Shown here piece by piece: positions 16,605-24,701 of a stretch of 64,000 nt of DNA; the stretch's first letter is position 1; each line of letters starts with the position of its first letter. The stretch covers positions 1 to 64,000 of the forward strand of contig CANRLR010000006.1 in assembly GCA_947631505.1 (NCBI GenBank). The letters run 5' to 3'. The translations under genes and the position numbers were made by a program. The notes below the pieces were generated by a model. It was given only the letters and a program-made list of their open reading frames with translations. It did no database searches and was not told the DNA's origin. Source of the stretch: an uncultured Lachnospiraceae bacterium (GTDB lineage: Bacteria > Bacillota > Clostridia > Lachnospirales > Lachnospiraceae).

Positions 16605-17333
16605 TTATCCGCATTTACTGCAGGGTGTCCGGTTTCCGACTTCCGAGCGTTTCAATGCCTTCACACTGCGCCGTATACCGCTGCAAGAGGTGCTGCTATG
16701 GAACCGGTCTCCATAATTCGTTATCCACACGGTAGAGGAACGAGTAAAGCTCTTACTCTTACAACATTTCTCACAGCTTTTATATTTTCCTCCCCCTTGA
16801 TTCCGAAAAGCCTCCAAATCTCCATACTGAATCTGTGATATGCTCAATTTCAAATAAGTACAATCCTGTTTTCGATGATACACCTTTCCGGTAGCTGCCA
16901 CATAAACAATCGTATTATCTATGTTTTCCGTATTATCCCGTGTTTCCACACCAACAAATCCACGGGTATGAACACGCTGACGAAAGGGGCAGGATTGGAT
17001 TGTAAACAGCTGAAACGGCAGCTTTACCCTATAATCTGCAATCAGATCAATTTCATCATTTTCCTTTAACAACCGGGAACGGAGTAAGGAAACAGAACTA
17101 CCGCTCCCTTCCATATACGCCATTAACTTTGTCTTATAATATAAAGTACTTTTACAAGCCTTATTTCCCGATGCACCATACTCGGCAGAAGCTTCCCTTG
17201 CAACCCGGGTCAAATTCCACTGCATCTCATCCTGACATCGAATTAATACTCCGATATATCCAATCAGAATCATGGCAAAAAGGAAAACCGGAAGCACCAA
17301 AGAGCCCTCCACCGTCATCGATGCCTTTTTCAT
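16605..17333 (-). CDS. TadE-like pilin protein with two His/Cys repeats
   Basis: The 242-residue protein starts MKKASMTVEGSLVLPVFLF, a prepilin-type site (SMTVE gives Glu+5) and hydrophobic helix. The extracellular part ends in two copies of a small metal-binding-like module: VAATGKVYHRKQDC ending SCEKC, and ITNYGDRFHSSTSC ending PCSKC, each Hx4C plus CxxC. This Ada-like/zinc-ribbon-like module is known as an appendage of clostridial secreted proteins; on a pilin it would sit outside the cell. The ATG at 17333 follows AGAGGTGG. The frame also opens at 17426, but that lies inside the inverted-repeat element. Confidence 0.75.
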   Translation of the reverse strand: MKKASMTVEGSLVLPVFLFAMILIGYIGVLIRCQDEMQWNLTRVAREASAEYGASGNKACKSTLYYKTKLMAYMEGSGSSVSLLRSRLLKENDEIDLIADYRVKLPFQLFTIQSCPFRQRVHTRGFVGVETRDNTENIDNTIVYVAATGKVYHRKQDCTYLKLSISQIQYGDLEAFRNQGGGKYKSCEKCCKSKSFTRSSTVWITNYGDRFHSSTSCSGIRRSVKALKRSEVGNRTPCSKCG

Positions 17334-17344
17334 TCCACCTCTGC

Positions 17345-17489
17345 TCAAGACGGAAAAGGGTATCCTATTTGCATAGAAGTGACCACTCCAATAATGTTTC
17401 ACTGTATTTTTTTTGTTTGATTCCATAATAGATTGATACTCTCTCCTTTCTTCGTTTTTTGTTTGATAGAATACCCTTTTCCGTCTTGA
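17345..17489. repeat. Candidate invertible element: 19-bp inverted repeats around 107 bp
   Basis: TCAAGACGGAAAAGGGTAT (17345-17363) and its exact reverse complement (17471-17489) enclose 107 bases. The pair fills most of the gap between the DUF5702 gene (ends 17512) and the start of the TadE-like gene (17333). The loop is far too long for a terminator. The size and repeat length match DNA-inversion switches in Clostridia, such as those upstream of C. difficile flagellar and cwpV genes. No recombinase gene is visible in the window. An RNA-level role for the long stem is the alternative. Confidence 0.6.
17369..17397 (+). promoter_or_regulatory. Candidate promoter inside the inverted-repeat element
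   Basis: TTGCAT (17369-17374), a 17-base spacer and TAATGT (17392-17397) point rightward, away from the downstream pilin genes in the present orientation. If the segment inverted, it would point at the TadE-like gene. Promoter prediction only. Confidence 0.35.
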
Positions 17490-17511
17490 TACCCGCCATG
17501 ACAGCTGATTT

Positions 17512-19560
17512 TTACAAATAACCTGCCCTTATTTTACATTGTGCCGGGTAAGCGGAAATTTTTCGATTTAACATTTTCTCTACCGCCGGGAACCGAAAAA
17601 ATTTTGCCGGAAAAGAAAATTTCCCTTCTACCTCAATGGCATATACACATCTTCCCAATTGAAAGTTGGTGTAACCATTTTTCACCATATCCCACTGAAT
17701 CAAATCCATTGTCCGGTATAATCTTGTACTTTGTTTTGTCATCACTAAAAACAATTGCAGATATTCCTGATAACCAAATGATTTTTTTGTCGCCTTTTTT
17801 AATTTTTTTGCCCGGGCAGTTATCGCCGTTCTGCTGATCTGAAAAATTTCAGGGAACGTAGTAACAATTTTTTTGGGCGATTTGATTATAGGAACATCTC
17901 GTTCCTGTAATAATCCGGCAACGTCAACCAGACCTTCCACCATAGACCAGACAATCAGAATCAACGTCTGTGTCAGACGGATCAATGGTTCCATCCCCGT
18001 GAATCCGACTACCGCTGCTGCCGCTGCATATGCCTGTGACTTTTTTCCACTATCTTTATAAATGGAAGCAAAGTTCAACACCGTCCGAATCATTAAAATC
18101 CGGTTAAGAATGGATTCCAGATTTGCCTTATCCGAATCCTTTCCCGCCACAATATATTCCCACTGATACTGTAATGCCTTTTTCCACCCCGGCAATTTTT
18201 CTACATAACTACTGAATCTTTCCTGTATGTAAGAATCCAGACAAAATTCATCCATCGCATAGCTTCCAACATCTTTCACCACTCCGGACAATTTCACCGT
18301 TTCCTTCTCTGTAAAATCTTTTACCCGGCTGCTGCAGTCATTTTCTGTTTTCTCCTCATCCTTATACAGCTGTGCATAATTGTCTGGATTTTTTACAATT
18401 GAGTTTGAGATTTTCCCCTCCTCGTTACACACCAGATGCAAAATACCATTTCCCCACGCATTTCCTAAAATATCAACCGGATTGTCAGCTCCGCCCTCTT
18501 CCCCGACACCTGTATAATCAAAGCTGATACTGGAGGTATCATAATTTTTCCAGAGTTCTTCTAATTGCGCCTTACCCTCTTCGGTCCATTCTTGTTCCAG
18601 TATTTTTTTCGATTCATTTAAGATTGACAGATTTCCGTTCAGAACCGAAAAGCTTTGAATCAGATTTCCTATTTTCTTGTCATGTTCGGCATATTTTTTA
18701 TTTGTTCCGCCAATCCTTTTATATTCCATTTTTAAATAATCCGAATGGGTCATTGCCTGTTTTGTCAGAGAAATAACAGATTTAATTTGAGATAGAAAAA
18801 CCGATTGTTTCGTTTTATCAAGATGTATCGGTGTATCCTTCAGCTTTGGTTTCATTTTCTTCCACACTTTTGTTTCTGTGATGCCGAAATCCTGTGATTT
18901 TTTCCCGCCTGTGACAAACATTTTTGCAAAACAGTTATCAACCTTGATTTTACCTCCCGATACCGTTACGCCATCAATCAGCTTCATTAGTTCCAGCAGC
19001 TCCTTATCCAGCTTTGCCATTTCCTTTTCTTCCTTCACCGTATCTTCAATGTCAGCTGCTTCCTTGTCCGTATCTGTCACGGAAGAAGATTTTTTCAAGA
19101 ACTGTTTTAACTGCTTTTTCGTGAGTGTCCGCAGCATTTTTTCATAAATCTCTTTTTGCAATGGTGCTGCTTTATCATCTCCCAAATAAATTTTGTCAGT
19201 CACTGCAATTTGCTGAATCTGTCCTTCCAAAAAATCCATGGTCCCCCTGCCGGACGCTTCAAATGTATCGCTGGCATATCTGGATATAACGGTAGCAAAT
19301 GAAGTCCCTGTATCCTCCATAAAGAATAAACCATAATTGTCATAAAGCGGTCTGCTATACTCTGTCAGCAGTGCCTCTGCAGAGGTTCGCAGTGTCCGTT
19401 CCGCATGATTTTCGCAGGCAATGAACCGGGCAGTTTCTACCAGTGTTCCCAGCATAGCAAAAACCAAAATACCAACTAAACTTAAAAACACGGTAATACT
19501 GCCGTTCTTTCTACGAACCAATAATACTTTTTGAATCCTTTGTAAAATTGGTAAAGGCAC
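17512..19560 (-). CDS. DUF5702 Tad-locus surface protein
   Basis: This about 680-residue protein carries the N-terminal GSITVFLSLVGILVFAMLG helix typical of DUF5702/TadG-like proteins of Clostridia, with a prepilin-like Gly before SITVF but Phe where Glu+5 is expected. The region LRTSAEALLTEYSRPLYDNYGLFFM is conserved in these proteins. The rest is a long charged, mostly helical extracytoplasmic part with two further hydrophobic stretches near 505-525 and 535-560. The frame starts at a GTG (19560) inside the Flp1 gene without a ribosome site; a TTG at 19521 is an alternative, so the N-terminus is uncertain. Confidence 0.75.
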   Translation of the reverse strand: MPLPILQRIQKVLLVRRKNGSITVFLSLVGILVFAMLGTLVETARFIACENHAERTLRTSAEALLTEYSRPLYDNYGLFFMEDTGTSFATVISRYASDTFEASGRGTMDFLEGQIQQIAVTDKIYLGDDKAAPLQKEIYEKMLRTLTKKQLKQFLKKSSSVTDTDKEAADIEDTVKEEKEMAKLDKELLELMKLIDGVTVSGGKIKVDNCFAKMFVTGGKKSQDFGITETKVWKKMKPKLKDTPIHLDKTKQSVFLSQIKSVISLTKQAMTHSDYLKMEYKRIGGTNKKYAEHDKKIGNLIQSFSVLNGNLSILNESKKILEQEWTEEGKAQLEELWKNYDTSSISFDYTGVGEEGGADNPVDILGNAWGNGILHLVCNEEGKISNSIVKNPDNYAQLYKDEEKTENDCSSRVKDFTEKETVKLSGVVKDVGSYAMDEFCLDSYIQERFSSYVEKLPGWKKALQYQWEYIVAGKDSDKANLESILNRILMIRTVLNFASIYKDSGKKSQAYAAAAAVVGFTGMEPLIRLTQTLILIVWSMVEGLVDVAGLLQERDVPIIKSPKKIVTTFPEIFQISRTAITARAKKLKKATKKSFGYQEYLQLFLVMTKQSTRLYRTMDLIQWDMVKNGYTNFQLGRCVYAIEVEGKFSFPAKFFRFPAVEKMLNRKISAYPAQCKIRAGYL

Positions 19561-19678
19561 TGTTTACTACTTTTGTGATTTTTGTCTTAAATATTAATAC
19601 AAGAGCTACTAGAATAACTAAAATCAGTATAATCTCTACAACACCGACAGCATCTTCTTCTTTTAAAAAATCTTTCAT
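19511..19678 (-). CDS. Flp1-type IVb pilin (major pilin)
   Basis: A 55-residue prepilin too short for routine ORF filters. The start MKDFLKEEDAVGVVEIILI has a charged leader, a cleavage point after Ala10 giving VGVVE (Glu at +5), and a hydrophobic helix to about residue 30. This is the Flp1-like pilin family of Clostridia and is the likely major subunit of the Tad pilus. GGAGGAAAAAAG precedes the ATG at 19678. It lies between TadC and the DUF5702 gene, and its last 50 bases overlap the long DUF5702 frame. Confidence 0.88.
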   Translation of the reverse strand: MKDFLKEEDAVGVVEIILILVILVALVLIFKTKITKVVNSAFTNFTKDSKSIIGS

Positions 19679-19698
19679 CTTTTTTCCTCCGTTCTTTT

Positions 19699-21006
19699 TT
19701 ACATTGTCATAAACGCGGGAATCATTATGATTCCCATTACCAGTCCCAGCATGATCATCATGGGAAAGAGAAGCTTAGTTCCTGCTTTTTCTCCCATTTG
19801 CAGCACCCTCTCCTTTCTCTGCTCCAATGCTTCCATGGATTCTTTTTCAAGTATGTCAATAATCCCCTCCGCTCCCTTCTTTAAATTTTGTGTAATGATA
19901 GAAGCAAACCGTAAATAGGGTAACAGCCGGCAGCGTTTTCCAAAATGCTCCATGGCTTGTCCCTCTGATATGCCGTCCCGCATTTCCTGATTCATGATAC
20001 AAAGTTCTTCATACGCATAACGCAATTCTCCGCCCTGTTTCCTATCTCTCTCATACTCTGTGGTAAGACGTTCCACCGATTTCCGAAGCGTCAGTCCGGC
20101 ACCGAGCAGCAGCATGATTTTGTTTACAATTCCCGGATAATCGGCCATCATCTGTTCTTCTCTTACTGCCAATTTTTTCTTTTGTTGTTCACGAAGGGCA
20201 AATGGCATACATCCGCAAACCAAAAGCATTATAAAAATCAAGCCATAGCTTTTTTCTTCCTTCTCTTTGTACTGGATTTCCAGATTCCCTATTTGTTCCG
20301 GCAATGTTACGACCTTTTTTGTGCTCTGGCTTTTTAATGCATCTTTTACTGCATTTTTTACCTGATTGCTGATCTGCTGTTCCTTTGATATTTCTACCGG
20401 AAGTAAGTGAAGAGCAAAAGTAAATGTTTTTTTCCAGTTCCGGCATATCGCTTTGACACGGATCTCTGTATCAATGCCTTCCTTCGGAATAGCAGATGCA
20501 ATTAATGTTCCATCTTCTCTTATGTATTCTTCGTCAAAATTCCACGCCAGTGCTATTTCTGTATCCGGTATGCTCTGTTTCATTACAAGCGGTCTATTCA
20601 CCGCTGATAGTGATACATTCTCACCTTGAAAATTTTGAGAGAGATAGTTTTCGGTCTGCTGTTCTAATCCCTTTTTCTCTTCTTCGGTAAAATTTCTTTT
20701 ATCTACCTCTATTGTCATATCCTTTTTCCACTCTTTTCCGTCCTTAGAAGCAGTTACCTCCAACGTAAGGGCAGCATCTTTCTCCTGTCTGGTAATTTGA
20801 TTTTCCTTTTGAATCAGAGATGATTCCGATTCCGAAAATAAACTATACAAAATTACCAATATCATAATTCCTAACAGAATAACCCATAGCTTCCTTTGCT
20901 GCTTTTGTATTTCCTGTATCTTTTTCTCTTTCTTCTCTCTTGGATAGACCCGTTCCACATATTCACGGATAAACCTCTCATCCTTCCATCCTCGTTGCAT
21001 TATCAT
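19699..21006 (-). CDS. tadC: TadC-like pilus inner-membrane protein with large insert
   Basis: The 435-residue protein holds the C-terminal T2SS-F domain expected of TadC: MMADYPGIVNKIMLLLGAGL, then RKSVERL, YEELCIMNQEMRDGISEGQA and a final membrane segment. Before it, residues 40-290 comprise a membrane segment (WVILLGIMILVILYSL) and a roughly 190-residue extracytoplasmic domain (ALTLEVTASKDGKEW and following), which Proteobacterial TadC lacks. The ATG at 21006 follows AAAGGATAGGT; a frame to 21078 would run into TadB. It forms the inner-membrane platform with TadB. Confidence 0.82.
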   Translation of the reverse strand: MIMQRGWKDERFIREYVERVYPREKKEKKIQEIQKQQRKLWVILLGIMILVILYSLFSESESSLIQKENQITRQEKDAALTLEVTASKDGKEWKKDMTIEVDKRNFTEEEKKGLEQQTENYLSQNFQGENVSLSAVNRPLVMKQSIPDTEIALAWNFDEEYIREDGTLIASAIPKEGIDTEIRVKAICRNWKKTFTFALHLLPVEISKEQQISNQVKNAVKDALKSQSTKKVVTLPEQIGNLEIQYKEKEEKSYGLIFIMLLVCGCMPFALREQQKKKLAVREEQMMADYPGIVNKIMLLLGAGLTLRKSVERLTTEYERDRKQGGELRYAYEELCIMNQEMRDGISEGQAMEHFGKRCRLLPYLRFASIITQNLKKGAEGIIDILEKESMEALEQRKERVLQMGEKAGTKLLFPMMIMLGLVMGIIMIPAFMTM

Positions 21007-21025
21007 ACCTATCCTTTCCCACCAA

Positions 21026-21769
21026 TTACTCACTATCACATGCCATAATTTTACGGCTCCATAGCACAGCTGCTCCATAAAGGGCCATGAATCCTGTCAT
21101 AATCGTCCGTCCCACAACCCCTGTATACAGAGGCTCAAGAAACCCCGGTGAAAAAATCTGCATATACACTATGATAAAAAGCGGAATTGCCATCATGAAT
21201 GTTGCTTCCATTTTTTTACCTGCTATCATAGTCTGGATATCTCTTTGAATTTCCATCTTTTCTCCAATATTAGCGGCTGTTCGTTTCATGACTTGAATCA
21301 TGTTCCCCCCACTTCGCCTTGCCGTTGCATAGATCTGTGCAAAGGTAATTATGTCTTCCACTCCGCTTCTATGCCCAAAGTCAAGTAACAATTGGTCCAA
21401 TGGCTGGCGCAATGATATTTTTTGTCGGAACCCTCGCAGTTCGGCCGTCATAATTGTTTCTTCCCCATACATCATAAGCAGGTCCTCATAGGTTTCTGAC
21501 ACAGCATTTTCAAGTGAGTAACCTGCTGCTAATGCCGATACAAATCCATCCATGGCATCTTTAAATTCTACCATGAGCTGCCATCTTCTCTTTTTTATTA
21601 ACTGTTTTTTCTGATAGAAACAAAAGATTACCGAACCAAAAAGGAAACATACACATCCTAGAAAGAAACTTCTGAAAAACAGATACAAAAGAATATAACA
21701 CCCAATCCCTCCCATGCAGCCATATTGCACCTTTTCTTTTAAGCTCATCTGATATTTATTATAATCCAT
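21026..21769 (-). CDS. tadB: TadB-like pilus inner-membrane protein
   Basis: The 247-residue protein has an N-terminal pair of hydrophobic segments (about 15-55), the T2SS-F domain (EFKDAMDGFVSALAAGYSLE, GVEDIITFAQIYATARRSGGN) and C-terminal membrane segments. TadB and TadC form the base on which the CpaF ATPase acts during pilin extrusion. Its start overlaps the CpaF gene by 11 bases. Confidence 0.85.
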   Translation of the reverse strand: MDYNKYQMSLKEKVQYGCMGGIGCYILLYLFFRSFFLGCVCFLFGSVIFCFYQKKQLIKKRRWQLMVEFKDAMDGFVSALAAGYSLENAVSETYEDLLMMYGEETIMTAELRGFRQKISLRQPLDQLLLDFGHRSGVEDIITFAQIYATARRSGGNMIQVMKRTAANIGEKMEIQRDIQTMIAGKKMEATFMMAIPLFIIVYMQIFSPGFLEPLYTGVVGRTIMTGFMALYGAAVLWSRKIMACDSE

Positions 21770-23021
21770 GATTTTCCCTCTCCCTTCTGCCGAGTTCTAT
21801 ACCGGCACGTTCACATTTTCCGGTCTCGAATAAAGAATTTCCGGTCGCCCTTAACTGTCCTGTTACTGCTCCCTTATGCTCTCCTTGTTCCTCGAACAAA
21901 AACAGAGGACGCAGTCTGATTTTCCCCTCTACCACACCTGCCACTTCTGAAATGTCAAGAACCTTTCTCGACTTATCCCGTAAGCGCCCCAGATGTACAA
22001 CAATATCAATTCCTGATGCGATCTGCTGCCGTATTGCAGAAAGAGGAATGTCCATTCCCATCAGGACCAAAGTTTCCAAGCGGTTCAACATATCTGCCGG
22101 ACTATTGGCATGACCTGTAGACAAAGAACCGTCATGTCCTGTATTCATTGCCGTCAAAAGGTCAATTGCTGTCTGGTCACGTATTTCACCCACTATAATC
22201 CGGTCTGGCCTCATACGCAGTGCACTTTTCACCAGATCACGGATCGTCACCTCGTTTTTCCCCTCTACATTGGCATTTCTTGCCTCCAGACGCACCAGAT
22301 TAGCAATATTCTGAATTTGCAGCTCTGCCGAATCCTCTATCGTTATAACTCTCTCGCCAGACGGAATATAATTTGATAAAATATTTAAAAACGTTGTTTT
22401 TCCTGCTCCTGTACCTCCTGAAATAAAAATGTTATATTTTGCTCTTACCAGCTTTTCAAGAAAAACAGCCGCTTCCTTTGTTATGGCACCTATTTCGATT
22501 AATTTATTCATTGTCATGGCTTCCTTCGGAAACTTCCGAATCGTTACTACGGGACCATCCAGTGCAATAGGCGGAAGAACAATGTTTACTCTTGAGCCAT
22601 CTGCCAGTCTCGTATCCAAAATCGGATTGGATTCATTGACAATACGGTTTCCCATTGAGGCAATCTGCTGTACAATGTCCTCCAGCCGGTTCTGCTGTTC
22701 AAATCTTATGCCGGTTTCTGACAATACCCCCTTTCGTTCCAAAAAAATGTGTTCTGGCCCATTCACCATAATTTCTGTTACCTCTTCATCCTCCATTATG
22801 TCCTGCAATACATCCAGTTTTCGAATTGAGTTAAAAATTGTATGCCGGAGTTTTTTCTTATCCTCCAGCCGGATATACTGTTCCTTTGACAAGCAGATAA
22901 TCTGATCATCAATACATTCCTTTAATTCGTCATCACTGATTTCAACTCCTGACGGAATTTCTTCTAATACTTTTTTACGTATTTTCTCCTGTATTTCCCG
23001 ATATTTCTTTTTGCAGTCCAT
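21759..23021 (-). CDS. cpaF: CpaF/TadA-family pilus assembly ATPase
   Basis: The 420-residue protein is the cytoplasmic secretion ATPase that powers Tad pilus assembly. Visible are VTEIMVNGPEHIFLERKG of the N-terminal domain, the Walker A loop ISGGTGAGKTTFLNIL, the Asp box TIEDSAELQI, the LVKSALRMRPDRIIVGEIRD Walker B and the His box STGHANSPADML. The ATG at 23021 is favoured, being about 10 bases after GGAAAGGA; the ATG at 23033 is too close to it. The N-terminal coding sequence overlaps the end of tadZ by about 47 bases. Confidence 0.93.
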   Translation of the reverse strand: MDCKKKYREIQEKIRKKVLEEIPSGVEISDDELKECIDDQIICLSKEQYIRLEDKKKLRHTIFNSIRKLDVLQDIMEDEEVTEIMVNGPEHIFLERKGVLSETGIRFEQQNRLEDIVQQIASMGNRIVNESNPILDTRLADGSRVNIVLPPIALDGPVVTIRKFPKEAMTMNKLIEIGAITKEAAVFLEKLVRAKYNIFISGGTGAGKTTFLNILSNYIPSGERVITIEDSAELQIQNIANLVRLEARNANVEGKNEVTIRDLVKSALRMRPDRIIVGEIRDQTAIDLLTAMNTGHDGSLSTGHANSPADMLNRLETLVLMGMDIPLSAIRQQIASGIDIVVHLGRLRDKSRKVLDISEVAGVVEGKIRLRPLFLFEEQGEHKGAVTGQLRATGNSLFETGKCERAGIELGRRERENHGL

Positions 23022-24030
23022 ACCAATTTTCATTCCTTTCCATGATCCAGCCGGACACCTGTGACATTACCTGCCCATTCTGGCATAGTCCGGATACACT
23101 CTGCTCTGCCAGTGTATCCTCCCACTGGGACAATTCAACCGGAGGACGGATTTTCTGTATTTTACTGCACATTGAATTTTTTCCCTCTTGTTCACAATAC
23201 CGCTCGAACACGGTACTCCGAATCCGTCCGCAAATGCCCTCCCGCTCTAATAAAATAATCCGGTCCGACATCTCCATATAATCCAGTGTATGTTCCATTA
23301 ACTGCCCCAGCTCTACCACAATGGAATCATATCCGCAGTCTGCCCGCAGCCGTTTCAGAAAATGTCTCCATTCTTTGGGCTTACAGTCCAAAATATCTTT
23401 AAAATTCCGCATTGGGGGCACCATATAGGCACTGCCAAAGGACTGCCGTATTTTCCTTTCCCTCTCCGGAAATTGTTCCTGCATCACGGAAAATAACAGT
23501 TCACTAAGCCCCTCTTTTTCAAAGTCCGGATTTCCTTGTATATCCTCACCATAATACACAGGAAAGCCGGCAACGGATAAATACAGACATGTTCCGTGAC
23601 ATCCCAGATACTGGGATAAATAGATTGAAACAACTGTGGTTCCGATTCCCTCTGGAGAAAAGACGCTATATATTCCTTCTGCTTTTTCTACATCACATTT
23701 TGCTGTCTCCTGCTCTGGTTTTAAATTCAACAAGGTCAGTAATTCCGTGTATATTCCCTCTGCTTTCTGATATTGAAATATTCTTTTTCTGTCCCTGTCC
23801 GGTTCGTTCGCCAGATAGATAATTTCTTTTTTCCCGTCCTCCTGTACCGCCCAACTATCCGTCAGAACTGCAAGCCTTTCTCCTTTTGGACAGACACGTT
23901 TTTCTACATGATATTGTTCTGTTACCAGTTCAGGATGCAGCCACGGATTTTTCTTATTTAAAAGAAACCGAAGCAATCTTCTGCCATACGCTTCTTCCCG
24001 AATATAAAGAAGCAGCGTTACTTCTTTCAT
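22975..24030 (-). CDS. TadZ/CpaE-like localisation protein with degenerate ATP site
   Basis: The 351-residue protein sits where TadZ/CpaE, the ParA/MinD-like protein positioning the pilus machine, is expected. Residues 1-100 resemble a receiver-like domain. The P-loop appears as VFSPEGIGTTVVSIYLSQYL with Ile replacing the second Gly and Thr replacing the catalytic Lys of xKGGxGKTT, so ATP hydrolysis is doubtful. IVVELGQLMEHTLDYMEM is the Walker B/DxG-equivalent region. GAGGTGATGGC precedes the ATG. The call rests on position and the remnant P-loop. Confidence 0.72.
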   Translation of the reverse strand: MKEVTLLLYIREEAYGRRLLRFLLNKKNPWLHPELVTEQYHVEKRVCPKGERLAVLTDSWAVQEDGKKEIIYLANEPDRDRKRIFQYQKAEGIYTELLTLLNLKPEQETAKCDVEKAEGIYSVFSPEGIGTTVVSIYLSQYLGCHGTCLYLSVAGFPVYYGEDIQGNPDFEKEGLSELLFSVMQEQFPERERKIRQSFGSAYMVPPMRNFKDILDCKPKEWRHFLKRLRADCGYDSIVVELGQLMEHTLDYMEMSDRIILLEREGICGRIRSTVFERYCEQEGKNSMCSKIQKIRPPVELSQWEDTLAEQSVSGLCQNGQVMSQVSGWIMERNENWYGLQKEISGNTGENT

Positions 24031-24051
24031 GCCATCACCTCACTTGGATTT

Positions 24052-24567
24052 TCATTTATATAGACAGTATAATGTGGCAAGGGAAATAGCTATGGTAAAA
24101 GGTATCACACCATCCTCCCCTTCCTTTTTCCTGTCATAGTAGGTTAATAGTTTCTTTTCCTGTATACAGTTAAATACATAATTGAATAATCGTCGAAAAC
24201 GACGCGAGAAATTTTTCCGTAGAATCATTTTGACAATTGCCATGGCGGCTCCGAAGAAAAGAGCTGCTGCCATGATGGAACAAATCCGATAAAAACCGAC
24301 AAAACTACCGATTACGGAAAGCAATTTTACATCTGATGCCCCTATCATATGACACCGGTAAAAAATAAAGCATAGGATAAAGGGAATGATAAAACCCATG
24401 AAGCAGAAAATGGTAAACTCAATTTCCTGTACTTTGAATAGTCTGAACAGACTCATACATAATGCTGATATGATTAGAACATTGGGGACCTGATAACAGG
24501 TTAAGTCAAACAGAGAGGCGGCTACGAGGACGAGAAATAGTAACTCGTAATATGGGATTTTTCCCAC
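24052..24567 (-). CDS. A24 prepilin peptidase heading the Tad operon
   Basis: The 171-residue membrane protein is a TadV/CpaA-type prepilin peptidase. The first catalytic Asp is in ASLFDLTCYQVPN and the second in CHMIGASDVKLLSVIG (GxxDxKLL motif). Four to five membrane segments are visible. Unlike the second copy at 16156, its second motif is canonical, so it is likely the main Flp processing enzyme. It is the first gene of the operon; GGAGGTGGGAAAAATCCC leads to its start. Confidence 0.87.
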   Translation of the reverse strand: MGKIPYYELLFLVLVAASLFDLTCYQVPNVLIISALCMSLFRLFKVQEIEFTIFCFMGFIIPFILCFIFYRCHMIGASDVKLLSVIGSFVGFYRICSIMAAALFFGAAMAIVKMILRKNFSRRFRRLFNYVFNCIQEKKLLTYYDRKKEGEDGVIPFTIAISLATLYCLYK

Positions 24568-24578
24568 CTCCTATTTGT

Positions 24579-24603
24579 AATGTGAGTACAACAATATCAC
24601 ATT
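24579..24603. promoter_or_regulatory. Dyad symmetry in the Tad operon 5' region
   Basis: AATGTGA (24579-24585) and TCACATT (24597-24603) form a dyad with an 11-base spacer, between the first pilus gene and a TTGACA hexamer further upstream on the minus strand. It could be a regulator operator. The -10 hexamer is not clear: TATAAT lies only 3 bases after TTGACA. Confidence 0.35.
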
Positions 24604-24640
24604 GTATTATAGTTTGTCAACACTTTTTTTAAACAATAAA

Positions 24641-24676
24641 AATTCCACTCTACCAAACTATGATTGAGTGGAATTC
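24641..24676 (-). terminator. Terminator after the chemoreceptor pair
   Basis: AATTCCACTC (24641-24650) and GAGTGGAATT (24666-24675) form a perfect 10-base stem. On the minus strand the stem is followed by TTTTATTG. It ends the two-gene chemoreceptor transcript ahead of the Tad operon. Confidence 0.7.
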
Positions 24677-24701
24677 ATACAATTTTCAGTTTACAGCATC
24701 T

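Noticed and set aside
17334-17426. Start of the TadE-like gene at 17426 instead of 17333
   Set aside because: It would put the first 31 residues inside the inverted-repeat element, and they do not resemble a prepilin leader. The ribosome site AGAGGTGG and the prepilin motif fit a start at 17333. It would matter only if a leader fusion were real.
22429-22905. Open frame of 158 codons on the plus strand, antisense to cpaF
   Set aside because: The minus-strand frame is a well-conserved ATPase; the plus-strand reading shows no fold or ribosome site and is a shadow.
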